NCBI GenBank assembly: GCA_900314755.1 | Contig: OMWH01000009.1 | Coordinates: 186,001 to 250,000 of the forward strand | DNA: 64,000 nucleotides | Source: an uncultured Prevotellaceae bacterium | GTDB lineage: Bacteria; Bacteroidota; Bacteroidia; Bacteroidales; Bacteroidaceae | Reading direction: 5' to 3' | Part shown: positions 23,852 through 34,615 of the stretch, piece by piece | Layout of the letters: each line of letters opens with the position of its first letter | How positions within the stretch are numbered: position 1 is the stretch's first letter | The notes under the pieces: model-generated | Database searches by the model: none | Told to the model about the DNA's origin: nothing | What the model saw: only the letters and a program-made list of their open reading frames with translations | Position numbers and translations under genes: made by a program

Positions 23852-26800
23852 TTGAGTAAAAGGGTTGCATACATCGTCGCTTTCTTGCTGAGCATCAGCA
23901 CGTTCGCTATGGTTCCGCAAGATGACAAGACGCAGAAGCAGAAGAATGCTGCTCCTCCGCCTAAGGAGCAACCCATCCTCGCAGAAGAGGAGGAGATACC
24001 CGACTCTCTGCTCCACCCCCGTTGGAAAATCAAGAAGACCAGTCCCGTCTTTGTCAGCGACCTTGACAGCTCAGCCGTCGACCTCCGCATGCCCGACAAT
24101 ATCAAGCAGCAGGCGGAATACAACGACTCACTGGGTGTCTACCTGATAGGCTCGAAGATAGGCAGTTCCTATCTCAACGCTCCTATCCTGATGACCCCCG
24201 AGGAATATCAGGAATGGAGCCGTGACAGGGAACTGCGTAAGTATTTCCGGCAGAAGAACGCCGCCAACGTCGCCGCAAAAGGCAAGGAGAAGTTTGACTT
24301 TGCCGATATGCACTTCGACCTTGGTCCTGCCGAGAAAATCTTCGGACCGGGCGGTGTGCGCATCAAGACGCAGGGTACGGCAGAGCTGAAGCTGGGCATG
24401 AACCTCAAGAGCATCGACAACCCGTCACTGCCGGAGCGTAACAGGAAGACGAAGGCGGTCGATTTCGACGAGAAGATCAACCTGAACATGACGGGTAAGG
24501 TGGGCGACAAGGTGAACATGAACCTGAACTACAACACCGATGCCACCTTCGACTTCGACACCAAGAACATCAAACTGCGCTATGAGGGTAAGGAGGATGA
24601 GATTATCAAACTCATCGAGGCGGGTAATGTCACCTTCCCCACCAACAACTCCCTGATCAAGGGAGCCTCCAGCCTGTTTGGTGTACGTACTGACATGCAG
24701 TTCGGAAGACTGAAACTGCAAACCGTCTTCTCGCAGAAGAAGTCCAGTACGTCCAGCGTGTCATCCAAGGGCGGCGTACAACTCACACCCTTCGAACTGA
24801 ATGTTGCCGACTATGAGGAGAACAGGCACTTCTTCCTTGCCAAATACTTCAGGGAGCATTATGACGATGCCATGTCGAAACTGCCTAACCTGATGACGGG
24901 TATACAGATTACCCGCGTGGAGGTGTGGGTCACCAACAAGTCGGGAACAACGGCTAACACCCGTAATATCATCGCACTGACGGACTTGGGCGAGAGTACC
25001 TCCTCACGCTGGGGTGCCGGAGGCGGTGCCTCTCAGATTCCCGACAACTCGGCAAACAGCGAGTATAACGAGATGACATCGGCATACGCTGATGCCCGCA
25101 ATATCGACCAGACATCCTCCATCCTTGATGGTATCAGCGACTTCACCGGTAGTGTGGACTACGAGAAACTTGCCTCCGCCCGACTGCTGACCAGTTCGGA
25201 GTATACAGTCAACAAAGCACTGGGATATATCTCCTTGAAGACCAGTCTGCAGACCGACCAGGTGTTGGGTGTCGCCTATGAGTTCACCTATGGCGGCCGC
25301 ACCTATCAGGTGGGTGAGTTTGCCAGCGACCGCACCACAGCCAGTGAGGCACTCTACGTGAAATCACTGAAGAACACCAGCAACAACCCGTCGCAGAAGA
25401 ACTGGCAGCTGATGATGAAGAACGTCTACTATCTCGCCTCTAATGTCGAGAAGACCAAGTTCCGCCTCGACATCAAATTCCAAAGTGATACGGCAGGTGT
25501 CTATCTGACCTATATCCCGGAGGTGAAGGACATCACCCTGCTCAGGGGACTCGGCTGTGACCGTCTGGATAACAACAACCGGGCACATCCTAACGGCTAT
25601 TTCGACTATGTACAAGGATATACCGTCACCGACGGCCGTGTCTTCTTCCCCACCGTGGAACCGTTTGGCAAGACCCTCCGCCAGTTCCTTGAGAAGCATA
25701 ACGTGGCTGCTGACCAGGTGGAGAAATATACCTTCAGCGAACTCTATGACACCACCCGGACAGCTGCCAAGCATATGAGTGACAAGAACAAGTATATGCT
25801 GGTAGGTCAGTATAAAGGCTCTTCTGCCAATGTCATCTCCCTCGGTGCCTATAACGTACCACAAGGGTCGGTGGTCGTAACGGCGGGAGGAGTGATCCTG
25901 AAAGAGGGTTCCGACTATAGTGTCGACTATTCCGCCGGTGAGGTGACCATCCTCAACCAGAGCATCATCGATGCGGGAACGAATGTCAGTGTATCCCTGG
26001 AGAGCAATACGGACTATGGCATGCAACGAAAGACCATGCTGGGCATGAACTGGGAATATGAATTCTCGAAAGACCTGCAACTGGGTGGTACGTTCCAATA
26101 CCTGACGGAACAGACGCTGACCTCGAAGGTGACCATGGGACAAGAGCCGTTGCGGAACATGCTGTGGGGTCTGAACATCAACTGGAAACATGAGAGCCAG
26201 TGGCTCACCAATATGCTCAACAAACTGCCTTTCCTGCACTGCACACAACCCTCCCAGATATCCTTTACGGGTGAGTTTGCCCACCTGATCGCCGGACAGG
26301 CTGGCGGCACGCAGGATAATGCCTCGTATATCGACGACTTCGAGAATGCCACCAATAAGATTGATGTCAGCGAGCCAAAGGCATGGACTATGTCGAGTGT
26401 GCCTTCCCTGTTCAATGAGGTCAGCGACAGGGACTCAGTGACCAGCGGTTTCAACCGCTCACTGCTGGCATGGTATAACATCGACCCGTTGTTCACCTAC
26501 CGCTCGTCTACACTGACCCCGAGCCATATCAAGAGCGACCTCAACCAGTTGTCCAACCACTATGTCCGTGCGGTCTATGTGAGCGAGCTCTATCCTAACC
26601 GTCAGCAGAGCACCTATAGCGGTGCCACGGCAACCCTGCCCATCCTGAACCTTGCTTATTACCCACAGGAGCGTGGTGCCTACAACCTGTCGACGGATAT
26701 TGACTTCAACGGTAACCCCACCAACCCGCAACAGCGATGGGGTGGTATGATGCGTAAGCTGGACACCAACGACTTCGAGACAGCGAATGTGGAGTATATC

Positions 26801-29800
26801 GAGTTCTGGCTGATGGACCCCTTCATCTACACCAATCAGCAGAGTGACGCTTCAGAATATGGTGGCGACCTGTATATCAACTTGGGTGAGGTCAGCGAGG
26901 ACATCTTGAAGGACGGTAAGAAATTCTACGAGAGCGGCATGCCTGTCGATGGAACGGGCAGCTTCTCGAACACACCATGGGGTAAGGTTCCCGTCCAGCC
27001 CACACAGACCTATGCTTTTGCCACCTCGTCTGGTGCGCGAGCCAAACAAGATGTGGGTCTCAACGGTCTGACGGATGAGGAGGAGCGGTCGAAACCGGCA
27101 TATGCGAACTTCCTTAACGGCATATCAGTAAACGACAGTCTCCGCGCGGCATGGAATGCTGACCCTGCCAACGATAACTACCACTATTTCCGTGGTGCTG
27201 ACCTGGACGCACGACAGGCTTCCATCCTCGACCGCTACAAACGCATCAACATGCCACAAGGTAACTCTCCTGACAGTGACCAGCAGACAGAAGGGTACGA
27301 CACGAGTTACAAGACCTTCCCTGATGTGGAGGATATCAACCAGGACTACACGCTGAACGAGTATGAGCGCTACTACCAATACAAGGTGAGCATACGCCCG
27401 GAGGACATGGTGCAGGGAACCAACTTTATCACGAACGTCCGTGAGGCGAGTGTCCAACTGCGTAACGGTAATCGCGAGACGGTGAAATGGTATCAGTTCC
27501 GCATTCCTCTCGACCAATACGAGAACCGTGTGGGGACCATCAACGACTTCACCAGCATGCGCTTCATGCGTATGTTCCTCACCCAGTTCAAACGTCCTAT
27601 CGTACTGCGTTTCGGATCACTCGACCTGGTACGTGGAGAATGGCGTATCTATCAGCAGCCGTTGTCGACGGGTTCGGAGAGTGGTACGATAGAGGTGAGT
27701 GCCGTCAATATCGAGGAGAACAACGACAAACGCCCTGTCAACTATGTACTGCCTCCTGGTATCAGCAGAGTCACCGACCCCTCACAGCCTCAGCTCGTCG
27801 AGGAGAATGAGCAGTCCATGAACATGACCGTACGTCATCTGTCACCTGGTGAGTCGAAAGCGGTCTATAAGAACACCATGCTGGACTTGCGACGCTATAA
27901 GCACATGCAGATGTTCAACCACGCCAACCACCTGATTGACGATAACAACCTGAAGAATGGGGAACTTGCCCTCTTCGTGCGTCTGGGTAGCGACTACAAG
28001 AACAACTACTATGAATATGTGATTCCTTTGTCGCTGACCCCCGACCGTAATGACTATAACAAATATAATGTAGAGGACTGCCGTACCGTATGGCCACAGG
28101 ACAATATGCTGGAAGTGGACCTGACACAGTTTACTGCCCTGAAGAAAGAGCGTAACAAGTCGAAGGCTGCCGGAGGTACCTCTTTCAACCAGTTGTATTC
28201 GCAGACTGACCCTAACCGCCCTGCCAATACCATCAGCATCAAAGGTAATCCCTCGCTGGGTGAGATCAAGACCATCATGGTAGGTGTACGCAACATCTCG
28301 AATGAACAGAAATCCGGTGAGGTATGGGTCAACGAGTTACGACTGATGGACTTCAACGACAACGGAGGATGGGCTGCCAGTGGTGCCTTGAACGTCCAAC
28401 TCTCTGACGTGGGTTCGCTCAATATGACAGGAAAGATCATGACGGCGGGCTTCGGCGGCTTGGAGGAGGGTGTCCTGCAACGCTCGACAGACGACTATAA
28501 GACGTACTCCATTACCGCGAATGTGGAGTTAGGAAAATTCTTCCCTGACAAGGCGAAGGTCAGTGCCCCACTCTACTATTCTGTCACTAAGGAGGAGAAA
28601 CGCCCGAAATATAACCCGCTGGACACGGACATGGAACTGAAGGATGCGCTGGATGCCGCTGGCAGCAAACAAGAGCGTGACTCCATCGAGAGTATTGCCG
28701 TCACCAAGACGACCAGTACGAACTTCTCTTTGTCCAATGTACGGGTAGGTATCAAGACAAAGCGGCACCCGATGCCTTATGACCCTGCCAACTTCTCGTT
28801 CTCCTACAGTCACTCACACCGCCATTCCAGTGGTGAGACGACAGTCTATGAGAATGATGACCAATGGCGAGGGGCTCTGAGTTACAACTATTCACCTGTC
28901 TACAAGCCATGGGAGCCCTTCAAGAAGGCTAAAGGAAAGTCGAAATGGCTGCAGTATCCTAAACAGTTCGGTATTAACTGGCTGCCGCAGAACATCGCGT
29001 TCAACACGGAGATCACACGCTCTTATTATGAGCTGCAAGAACGTGACATGGAGGATTTGGGCGGTCAGAAACTGCCAGTCACATGGAGTTCGCAATTCCT
29101 ATGGAACCGTGACTTCTCCATCCGTTGGGACCTGACCAAGAACCTGCACATGACCTTCCAGTCAGCGACTCATGCGGAGATTAAGGAACCTTACGACGAG
29201 CGACCTATCAACAAGGACCTCTATCCTGACCGGTATGACGCATGGAAAGACTCGGTATGGCATAGCATCATGCACATGGGTGTCCCCTTGGATTACCGGC
29301 AGCAGTTCACCGCTTCTCTGCAACTGCCTCTGAACAAGATTCCTATCTTCGACTGGGTGACCAGTGACGCAACCTTTAACTCTTCGTATGACTGGGTACG
29401 TGGTACGGATCTGGAGAATGGTACGAACCTGGGAAATACCATTGCCAACAACCGACAGTTGAATATCAATGGTAACTTCAACATGGAGACACTCTATAAC
29501 CACATACCGTTCCTCAAGAAAGCAAACGACCGGTTTAAGAAGGCGCAGAGCACCAATAACAACAGAAAGCCGAAAACGAAAAAGGACAAGAATGCCAAGC
29601 AGGAGAAGAAAGAGGAGAAAATATTGCCTAAGAACAAGAATGCCTGGCAGAAGGAGATCACGCTGATGGCTGACTCTTCCATCATCGTCAACCACGGAAA
29701 GAAATCGAAGAAACTCAATGTCACCGCACGTACCAAGGATGGCAAGAAATACAAACTGAAGTATAAGGTGCTGGATGATAACCGCATCCGTATCAACAAC

Positions 29801-31231
29801 AGAGACACCATCCAGCTGATGCTGAGCATCGCTCCTAAACCACCCTCAGAGAAGCAATGGTGGTATAAGCCGGCACAGACGGGAGCCCGACTGCTGATGA
29901 TGGTGCGCTCTATCGGTATTTCTTACCGTAACCAGTACTCCATGTCTATCCCCGGATTCCTGCCCAACATAGGCGATGTCTTTGGACAGCGTACAGGTAG
30001 TGTCATGTCACCAGGCTTGGGCTTCGCCTTTGGCTTGGTGGACGACAGCTATCTGCAAAAGGCTAATGATAACGGATGGCTGTTAAAGAACGATGATGTA
30101 GCGACTCCCGCCACGACAAACCTGACCAATGACTTACAGATAAGAGCGACCTTGGAACCGATACGTGACTTGAAGATCGACCTGAATGCCAGTCGCACGG
30201 AGACAAAAGCGAAGTCTATCCAGTATATGTACGACGGTATGCCCACTACACAAAGTGGAACATTCACCATGACAACCATATCACTGAAATCAGCATTGGA
30301 AAGTATGGGAGATGCCAATAACGGTTTCCACTCTGCCTCGTTCGAAAGATTCTGTAATATCCTGAGCTCATATCAGCAAAGGGCAGAGGCACATTATGGC
30401 ACCTCCGTGGACTCTTATCATGCCAGTGTGATGATTCCTGCCTTCCTCGATGCGTACACCAGCAGCGGAGGAGGACTTAGTTTCTTCCCTGCGCTGACCC
30501 GTCTGCTGCCTAACTGGACGGTACGCTATACCGGTCTGTCGAAACTGCCATGGTTCCGCGATGTCTTTAAGAGCGTCACCCTCAACCATGCCTATAAGAG
30601 CATCTATGCAGTCGGAAGCTATACGGCAAATGCGGGCACCAATTCCCTGTTAGGCTACAATGTTCCTACTGTCAGCCTCAACGAGTCGTTCTCGCCACTG
30701 CTGGGAATTGACGTGACATTCAATAACAACCTCACCGCAAAGGTAGAATACCGTACCACCCGTGTGCTGAACCTCTCCATGACGAGTATACAGATTAATG
30801 AAAGCCGTTCGAACGACTGGGTCATCGGTCTTGCATATAAGATCAACGATTTCAACATCTTCGGCAGCAATGGAAACCGTAAGATCAAGAAAGCACAACG
30901 GGGCAGTAGGAAGAAGGCGAATAACAGACAACAGTCGTCAACGAACACGGCTCCCAAGACTGGCGTTAACCATGACCTGAACCTGCGACTGGACTTCTCT
31001 TTACGCAAACAAGCTGCCATCACCCGTGATATTGCCACCATGACCAGTGCCGCCAACAGCGGAAATACGGCATTGAAGATTTCGTTCATGGCGGACTATA
31101 CCCTGTCCCGTCTGTTAACGCTCAGTGCTTATTACGACAGGCAGACAAACACACCGTTACTGTCGGCAAGCAGCTATCCTACCACCACACATGACTTTGG
31201 AATATCCATGAAATTCAGTCTGACACGATAA
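23852..31231 (+). CDS. sprA: Cell surface protein SprA (type IX secretion translocon)
   Basis: A 2459-residue giant outer-membrane protein. The start is a TTG at 23852: only this start gives a signal peptide (MSKRVAYIVAFLLSISTFA), since the next ATG falls after the hydrophobic core. SprA/Sov motifs include the N-terminal segment FDFADMHFDLGPAEKIFGPGGVRIKTQG, repeated GNVTFPTNNSLI-type strands, QQRWGGMMRKLDTNDFE and the C-terminal beta strands. It is the 36-strand barrel through which type IX secretion cargo crosses the outer membrane. Two lysine-rich insertions (about 1893-1935 and 2340-2370) are hydrophilic and may be periplasmic loops. It follows ruvA by 3 bp and ends in a tandem terminator. 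Confidence 0.95.
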   Translation: MSKRVAYIVAFLLSISTFAMVPQDDKTQKQKNAAPPPKEQPILAEEEEIPDSLLHPRWKIKKTSPVFVSDLDSSAVDLRMPDNIKQQAEYNDSLGVYLIGSKIGSSYLNAPILMTPEEYQEWSRDRELRKYFRQKNAANVAAKGKEKFDFADMHFDLGPAEKIFGPGGVRIKTQGTAELKLGMNLKSIDNPSLPERNRKTKAVDFDEKINLNMTGKVGDKVNMNLNYNTDATFDFDTKNIKLRYEGKEDEIIKLIEAGNVTFPTNNSLIKGASSLFGVRTDMQFGRLKLQTVFSQKKSSTSSVSSKGGVQLTPFELNVADYEENRHFFLAKYFREHYDDAMSKLPNLMTGIQITRVEVWVTNKSGTTANTRNIIALTDLGESTSSRWGAGGGASQIPDNSANSEYNEMTSAYADARNIDQTSSILDGISDFTGSVDYEKLASARLLTSSEYTVNKALGYISLKTSLQTDQVLGVAYEFTYGGRTYQVGEFASDRTTASEALYVKSLKNTSNNPSQKNWQLMMKNVYYLASNVEKTKFRLDIKFQSDTAGVYLTYIPEVKDITLLRGLGCDRLDNNNRAHPNGYFDYVQGYTVTDGRVFFPTVEPFGKTLRQFLEKHNVAADQVEKYTFSELYDTTRTAAKHMSDKNKYMLVGQYKGSSANVISLGAYNVPQGSVVVTAGGVILKEGSDYSVDYSAGEVTILNQSIIDAGTNVSVSLESNTDYGMQRKTMLGMNWEYEFSKDLQLGGTFQYLTEQTLTSKVTMGQEPLRNMLWGLNINWKHESQWLTNMLNKLPFLHCTQPSQISFTGEFAHLIAGQAGGTQDNASYIDDFENATNKIDVSEPKAWTMSSVPSLFNEVSDRDSVTSGFNRSLLAWYNIDPLFTYRSSTLTPSHIKSDLNQLSNHYVRAVYVSELYPNRQQSTYSGATATLPILNLAYYPQERGAYNLSTDIDFNGNPTNPQQRWGGMMRKLDTNDFETANVEYIEFWLMDPFIYTNQQSDASEYGGDLYINLGEVSEDILKDGKKFYESGMPVDGTGSFSNTPWGKVPVQPTQTYAFATSSGARAKQDVGLNGLTDEEERSKPAYANFLNGISVNDSLRAAWNADPANDNYHYFRGADLDARQASILDRYKRINMPQGNSPDSDQQTEGYDTSYKTFPDVEDINQDYTLNEYERYYQYKVSIRPEDMVQGTNFITNVREASVQLRNGNRETVKWYQFRIPLDQYENRVGTINDFTSMRFMRMFLTQFKRPIVLRFGSLDLVRGEWRIYQQPLSTGSESGTIEVSAVNIEENNDKRPVNYVLPPGISRVTDPSQPQLVEENEQSMNMTVRHLSPGESKAVYKNTMLDLRRYKHMQMFNHANHLIDDNNLKNGELALFVRLGSDYKNNYYEYVIPLSLTPDRNDYNKYNVEDCRTVWPQDNMLEVDLTQFTALKKERNKSKAAGGTSFNQLYSQTDPNRPANTISIKGNPSLGEIKTIMVGVRNISNEQKSGEVWVNELRLMDFNDNGGWAASGALNVQLSDVGSLNMTGKIMTAGFGGLEEGVLQRSTDDYKTYSITANVELGKFFPDKAKVSAPLYYSVTKEEKRPKYNPLDTDMELKDALDAAGSKQERDSIESIAVTKTTSTNFSLSNVRVGIKTKRHPMPYDPANFSFSYSHSHRHSSGETTVYENDDQWRGALSYNYSPVYKPWEPFKKAKGKSKWLQYPKQFGINWLPQNIAFNTEITRSYYELQERDMEDLGGQKLPVTWSSQFLWNRDFSIRWDLTKNLHMTFQSATHAEIKEPYDERPINKDLYPDRYDAWKDSVWHSIMHMGVPLDYRQQFTASLQLPLNKIPIFDWVTSDATFNSSYDWVRGTDLENGTNLGNTIANNRQLNINGNFNMETLYNHIPFLKKANDRFKKAQSTNNNRKPKTKKDKNAKQEKKEEKILPKNKNAWQKEITLMADSSIIVNHGKKSKKLNVTARTKDGKKYKLKYKVLDDNRIRINNRDTIQLMLSIAPKPPSEKQWWYKPAQTGARLLMMVRSIGISYRNQYSMSIPGFLPNIGDVFGQRTGSVMSPGLGFAFGLVDDSYLQKANDNGWLLKNDDVATPATTNLTNDLQIRATLEPIRDLKIDLNASRTETKAKSIQYMYDGMPTTQSGTFTMTTISLKSALESMGDANNGFHSASFERFCNILSSYQQRAEAHYGTSVDSYHASVMIPAFLDAYTSSGGGLSFFPALTRLLPNWTVRYTGLSKLPWFRDVFKSVTLNHAYKSIYAVGSYTANAGTNSLLGYNVPTVSLNESFSPLLGIDVTFNNNLTAKVEYRTTRVLNLSMTSIQINESRSNDWVIGLAYKINDFNIFGSNGNRKIKKAQRGSRKKANNRQQSSTNTAPKTGVNHDLNLRLDFSLRKQAAITRDIATMTSAANSGNTALKISFMADYTLSRLLTLSAYYDRQTNTPLLSASSYPTTTHDFGISMKFSLTR

Positions 31232-31251
31232 ACGAAGATATTCACGCTTGA

Positions 31252-31279
31252 AAAAAACTCAAGATTCTCTTGGTTTTTT
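31252..31279 (+). terminator. Rho-independent terminator after sprA (copy A)
   Basis: Stem AAAAAAC(T)CAAGA, loop TTC, TCTTGGTTTTTT with one bulged T and a U-tract on the plus strand, 21 bp past the sprA stop. The A-tract on the other side makes it potentially bidirectional. Confidence 0.8.
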
Positions 31280-31325
31280 GCTCACTTAATCGTACCTTTA
31301 ACTGCGTTGAAGATACTCACGCTCG

Positions 31326-31353
31326 AAAAAACTCAAGATTCTCTTGGTTTTTT
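31326..31353 (+). terminator. Rho-independent terminator (copy B)
   Basis: Same hairpin as copy A, in the second duplicate, ending 14 bp before the dxs -7 box. Together they insulate dxs from sprA transcription. Confidence 0.8.
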
Positions 31354-31366
31354 GCTCACTTAATCG

Positions 31367-31374
31367 TACCTTTG
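31367..31374 (+). promoter_or_regulatory. -7 box for dxs-trkA-trkH-manA
   Basis: Plus strand reads TACCTTTG at the end of duplicate B, 23 bp upstream of the GTG start of dxs. Confidence 0.7.
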
Positions 31375-31397
31375 TAACCAAATAATAATTTAATAAG

Positions 31398-33260
31398 GTG
31401 GAATTACTAAATCACATCAAATATCCCGATGACCTTCGTAAGTTGTCGGTCGACCAACTTCCAGAACTTTGCCAAGAGCTTCGCGAGGATATCGTGAAAG
31501 AGCTTTCCGTTAATCCTGGACATCTTGCCTCCAGCCTGGGAGTGGTGGAGCTGACTGTCGCCTTACACTATGTGTACAACACCCCTGAGGACCGTATTGT
31601 TTGGGACGTTGGACACCAGGCATACGGGCATAAGATCCTGACAGGACGCAGGGAACAGTTCTGTACCAACCGTAAACTGGGAGGTATCCGTCCTTTCCCT
31701 TCTCCCTACGAGAGTGAATACGACACTTTCGCCTGCGGTCATGCCAGCAATTCTGTCTCCGCTGCCTTAGGAATGGCGGTGGCAGCCAAGAAGACGGGGA
31801 ACGATGCCCGGAAGGTGGTGGCAGTCATCGGTGACGGAGCATTGAGTGGCGGACTTGCTTTCGAGGGACTCAATAATGTGTCGTCCTCCCCCAACGACCT
31901 GCTCATCATACTCAACGACAATAACATGTCTATCGACCGTTCTGTGGGAGGCATGAAGCAATATCTGCTGAACCTCAACACTAACGAGACATACAATGCC
32001 TTGCGCTTCAAGGTATCCAGATGGATGCATTCCAAGGGTTTCCTGGAGGAGGACCGCCGTAAGGGACTCATCCGTCTGTCCAACGCTGTCAAGAGTGCCA
32101 TCTCCCATCAGCAGAACATCTTCGATGGCATGAACATCCGCTATTTCGGTCCGTTCGACGGACATAATGTCAAGGAACTTGTCCGTATCCTCCGACAAAT
32201 GAAGGATATGGGAGGTCCTAAGCTGTTACATCTCCACACCCAGAAAGGTCATGGCTATGCTCCTGCGGAGAAAGATGTCACAACATGGCATGCCCCCGGC
32301 AAGTTTGACCCTGAGACCGGTGAACGTCTGGTGGACAAAGACCCTAACAAGCCACAGAAATATCAGGATGTCTTTGGACACACCCTTTTGGAACTGGCAC
32401 AACAGAATCCGAAAATCGTCGGTGTGACACCTGCCATGCCGTCTGGTTGCTCGATGAATATCATGATGAAGGAGATGCCCGACCGCGCCTTCGATGTCGG
32501 CATTGCCGAAGGACATGCCGTCACGTTCTCTGGCGGTATGGCAAAAGACGGGCTGATTCCTTTCTGTAACATCTACAGTGCTTTCTCCCAAAGAGCTTTC
32601 GACAACATCATCCATGATGTCGCCTTGCTGAATCTGCATGTTGTCTTCTGTTTCGATCGTGCAGGAATCGTGGGAGAAGATGGTCCGACCCATCACGGTG
32701 CCTTCGATTTGGCAGCCCTCCGTCCAATACCTAATCTGACGATCTCCTCCCCGATGGACGAGCATGAGTTACGCCGGTTGATGTACACGGCACAACTGCC
32801 AGACAAAGGTCCCTTCGTTATCCGCTATCCACGTGGGGGAGGTGTCTTATTAGACTGGCGTTGTCCTTTCGAGGAGATCAAGGTGGGAACTGGCAGGAAG
32901 ATGAAAGACGGAGAAGACATCGCTGTCCTCTCTATCGGACCCATCGGCAATAATGTAACGGAAGCCGTTGAAGGAACGAAAGCCGCTCATTACGATATGC
33001 GTTTCCTGAAACCACTTGACGAGAATATCCTCGAGGAAGTAGCCAGGAAATACAAACATATCATCACTGTAGAGAATGGTGTCAAGAACGGAGGATTAGG
33101 TTCTGCCGTCCTGGAATGGATGAACGACCACGGTTATTCTCCACGCATCACCCGACTGGGCATGCCCGACACACAGTTTGTGGAGCATGGCACCGTCAAG
33201 GAGCTACAGCAAATAGTAGGAATAGACGCAGCAAGTATCAGAAAAGCGATAGAGTCATGA
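31398..33260 (+). CDS. dxs: 1-Deoxy-D-xylulose-5-phosphate synthase
   Basis: A 620-residue thiamine-diphosphate enzyme starting at a GTG (31398); no ATG fits upstream. It condenses pyruvate and glyceraldehyde-3-phosphate in the first step of the MEP isoprenoid pathway; ispH of the same pathway is 11 kb away. Motifs: [11 protein letters not shown] near 71, the ThDP/Mg2+ signature [16 protein letters not shown] at 145-160, [16 protein letters not shown], and [18 protein letters not shown]. trkA starts within its stop codon (ATGA overlap), so the four genes downstream of this promoter form one operon. Confidence 0.96.
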   Translation: MELLNHIKYPDDLRKLSVDQLPELCQELREDIVKELSVNPGHLASSLGVVELTVALHYVYNTPEDRIVWDVGHQAYGHKILTGRREQFCTNRKLGGIRPFPSPYESEYDTFACGHASNSVSAALGMAVAAKKTGNDARKVVAVIGDGALSGGLAFEGLNNVSSSPNDLLIILNDNNMSIDRSVGGMKQYLLNLNTNETYNALRFKVSRWMHSKGFLEEDRRKGLIRLSNAVKSAISHQQNIFDGMNIRYFGPFDGHNVKELVRILRQMKDMGGPKLLHLHTQKGHGYAPAEKDVTTWHAPGKFDPETGERLVDKDPNKPQKYQDVFGHTLLELAQQNPKIVGVTPAMPSGCSMNIMMKEMPDRAFDVGIAEGHAVTFSGGMAKDGLIPFCNIYSAFSQRAFDNIIHDVALLNLHVVFCFDRAGIVGEDGPTHHGAFDLAALRPIPNLTISSPMDEHELRRLMYTAQLPDKGPFVIRYPRGGGVLLDWRCPFEEIKVGTGRKMKDGEDIAVLSIGPIGNNVTEAVEGTKAAHYDMRFLKPLDENILEEVARKYKHIITVENGVKNGGLGSAVLEWMNDHGYSPRITRLGMPDTQFVEHGTVKELQQIVGIDAASIRKAIES

Positions 33261-34615
33261 AGATAGTGATTGCCGGTGCAGGTGCCGTAGGAACACACCT
33301 GTCAAAACTTCTTTCGCGCGATCATCAGGATTGTGTGTTGATTGATGCGGATGCCGCACGACTGGTCGGTCTTGACAGTCGTTATGACATCATGACGATA
33401 CAGGGTTCGCCGACTAGTATCAAGACACTGCAGGAAGCAGGTACAGCATCCGCAGACCTCTTCGTCGGGGTAACTCCCGATGAGAGTAAGAATATGAATG
33501 CATGCAGTATCGCTCATGCTTTAGGAGCCAAGAAAACGGTGGCACGCATTGACAACTACGAATACCTGGCACCCCATCTGAAACCTTTTTTCGATAAGAT
33601 TGGCATCAACTCCCTTATCTATCCCGAGGTACTGGCAGCGATAGATATCACCAACGGACTGAAGATGTCATGGGTCAGACAACGCTGGGACGTACACGGC
33701 GGTGCCTTGGTTATGTTAGGCATCAAACTCAGAGAGACCTGTGAGATACTCAACCAACCTCTGAAAAACCTTTGCGGTCCTGACGACCCTTACCATATCG
33801 TAGCCATCAAACGGGGAGGCGAGACCCTGATACCCAGTGGTAACGACAAATTATGTGTCAACGACCTCACCTATTTCATGACGACCAGCGAATACATCCC
33901 CTATATCCGCAAGATATCCGGAAAGGAGCACTATGCGGATGTGAAGAACGTCATCATCATGGGAGGCGGCAAGACTGCCGTGCGTGTCGGCTTGACGCTT
34001 CCGGACTACATGAACCTGAAAATCATCGAGAAGAGCGAGCGACGCTGTGAGCAACTGAATGAGTTGCTTTGTGACACTGACACCATGATTATCCATGGGG
34101 ATGCCCGTGACCTTGGACTGTTGCAGGAAGAGGGTATCGAGAACACCCAGGCTTTCGTTGCCCTGACAGGTAATGCGGAGACCAATATCCTTGCCTGTCT
34201 CACTGCCAAACGGCTGGGAGTCAGAAAGACGGTCGCCATGGTGGAGAACCTCGACTATGTGAACATGGCTGAGAGTCTTGATATCGGTACGATTATCAAT
34301 AAGAAGACGGTGGCAGCCAGCCATATCTACCAGATGATGCTGGACGCAGATGTCAGCAACGTCCGCTCTCTGATGATGGTAGACTCCGATGTTGCCGAGT
34401 TTGTGGCGGCAGAAGGATCCAAGGTCACCAAGAAAGCAGTGAAGGACTTAGGTCTTCCATTTGGAGTGACGATTGGCGGACTCGTCCGTAACGAGGAAGG
34501 CATCCTCGTCAATGGTAATACGCAGATTATGGCAGGTGACTCTGTCATGGTGTTCTGCCATGAGCAGAACCTCAAGAAAGTAGAGAAGTACTTCAAAGCA
34601 AGCACGTTATGGTAA
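33257..34615 (+). CDS. trkA: Trk potassium uptake regulator TrkA
   Basis: Start at the ATG at 33257, overlapping the dxs stop; the longer frame lies inside dxs. The 452-residue cytosolic protein has two RCK halves, each with a nucleotide-binding Rossmann motif ([10 protein letters not shown] at 7-16 and [13 protein letters not shown] around 235), and two TrkA_C domains, the last ending [17 protein letters not shown]. It binds NAD(H) or ATP and gates TrkH. The trkH start overlaps its last 7 bp, giving coupled translation. Confidence 0.95.
   Translation: MKIVIAGAGAVGTHLSKLLSRDHQDCVLIDADAARLVGLDSRYDIMTIQGSPTSIKTLQEAGTASADLFVGVTPDESKNMNACSIAHALGAKKTVARIDNYEYLAPHLKPFFDKIGINSLIYPEVLAAIDITNGLKMSWVRQRWDVHGGALVMLGIKLRETCEILNQPLKNLCGPDDPYHIVAIKRGGETLIPSGNDKLCVNDLTYFMTTSEYIPYIRKISGKEHYADVKNVIIMGGGKTAVRVGLTLPDYMNLKIIEKSERRCEQLNELLCDTDTMIIHGDARDLGLLQEEGIENTQAFVALTGNAETNILACLTAKRLGVRKTVAMVENLDYVNMAESLDIGTIINKKTVAASHIYQMMLDADVSNVRSLMMVDSDVAEFVAAEGSKVTKKAVKDLGLPFGVTIGGLVRNEEGILVNGNTQIMAGDSVMVFCHEQNLKKVEKYFKASTLW

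Larger units (their letters stand above)
31234..31374 (+). repeat. Tandem duplication of a terminator-promoter unit between sprA and dxs
   Basis: Two roughly 66-bp copies (31234-31299 and 31309-31374) begin GAAGATA and end CGTACCTTT. Each holds a hairpin terminator and a -7-like box. Only the second copy has an intact box (TACCTTTG); the first reads TACCTTTA. Confidence 0.9.

Noticed and set aside
25364..26284. 306-codon open frame opposite sprA
   Set aside because: Fully inside sprA, no domain and no promoter.
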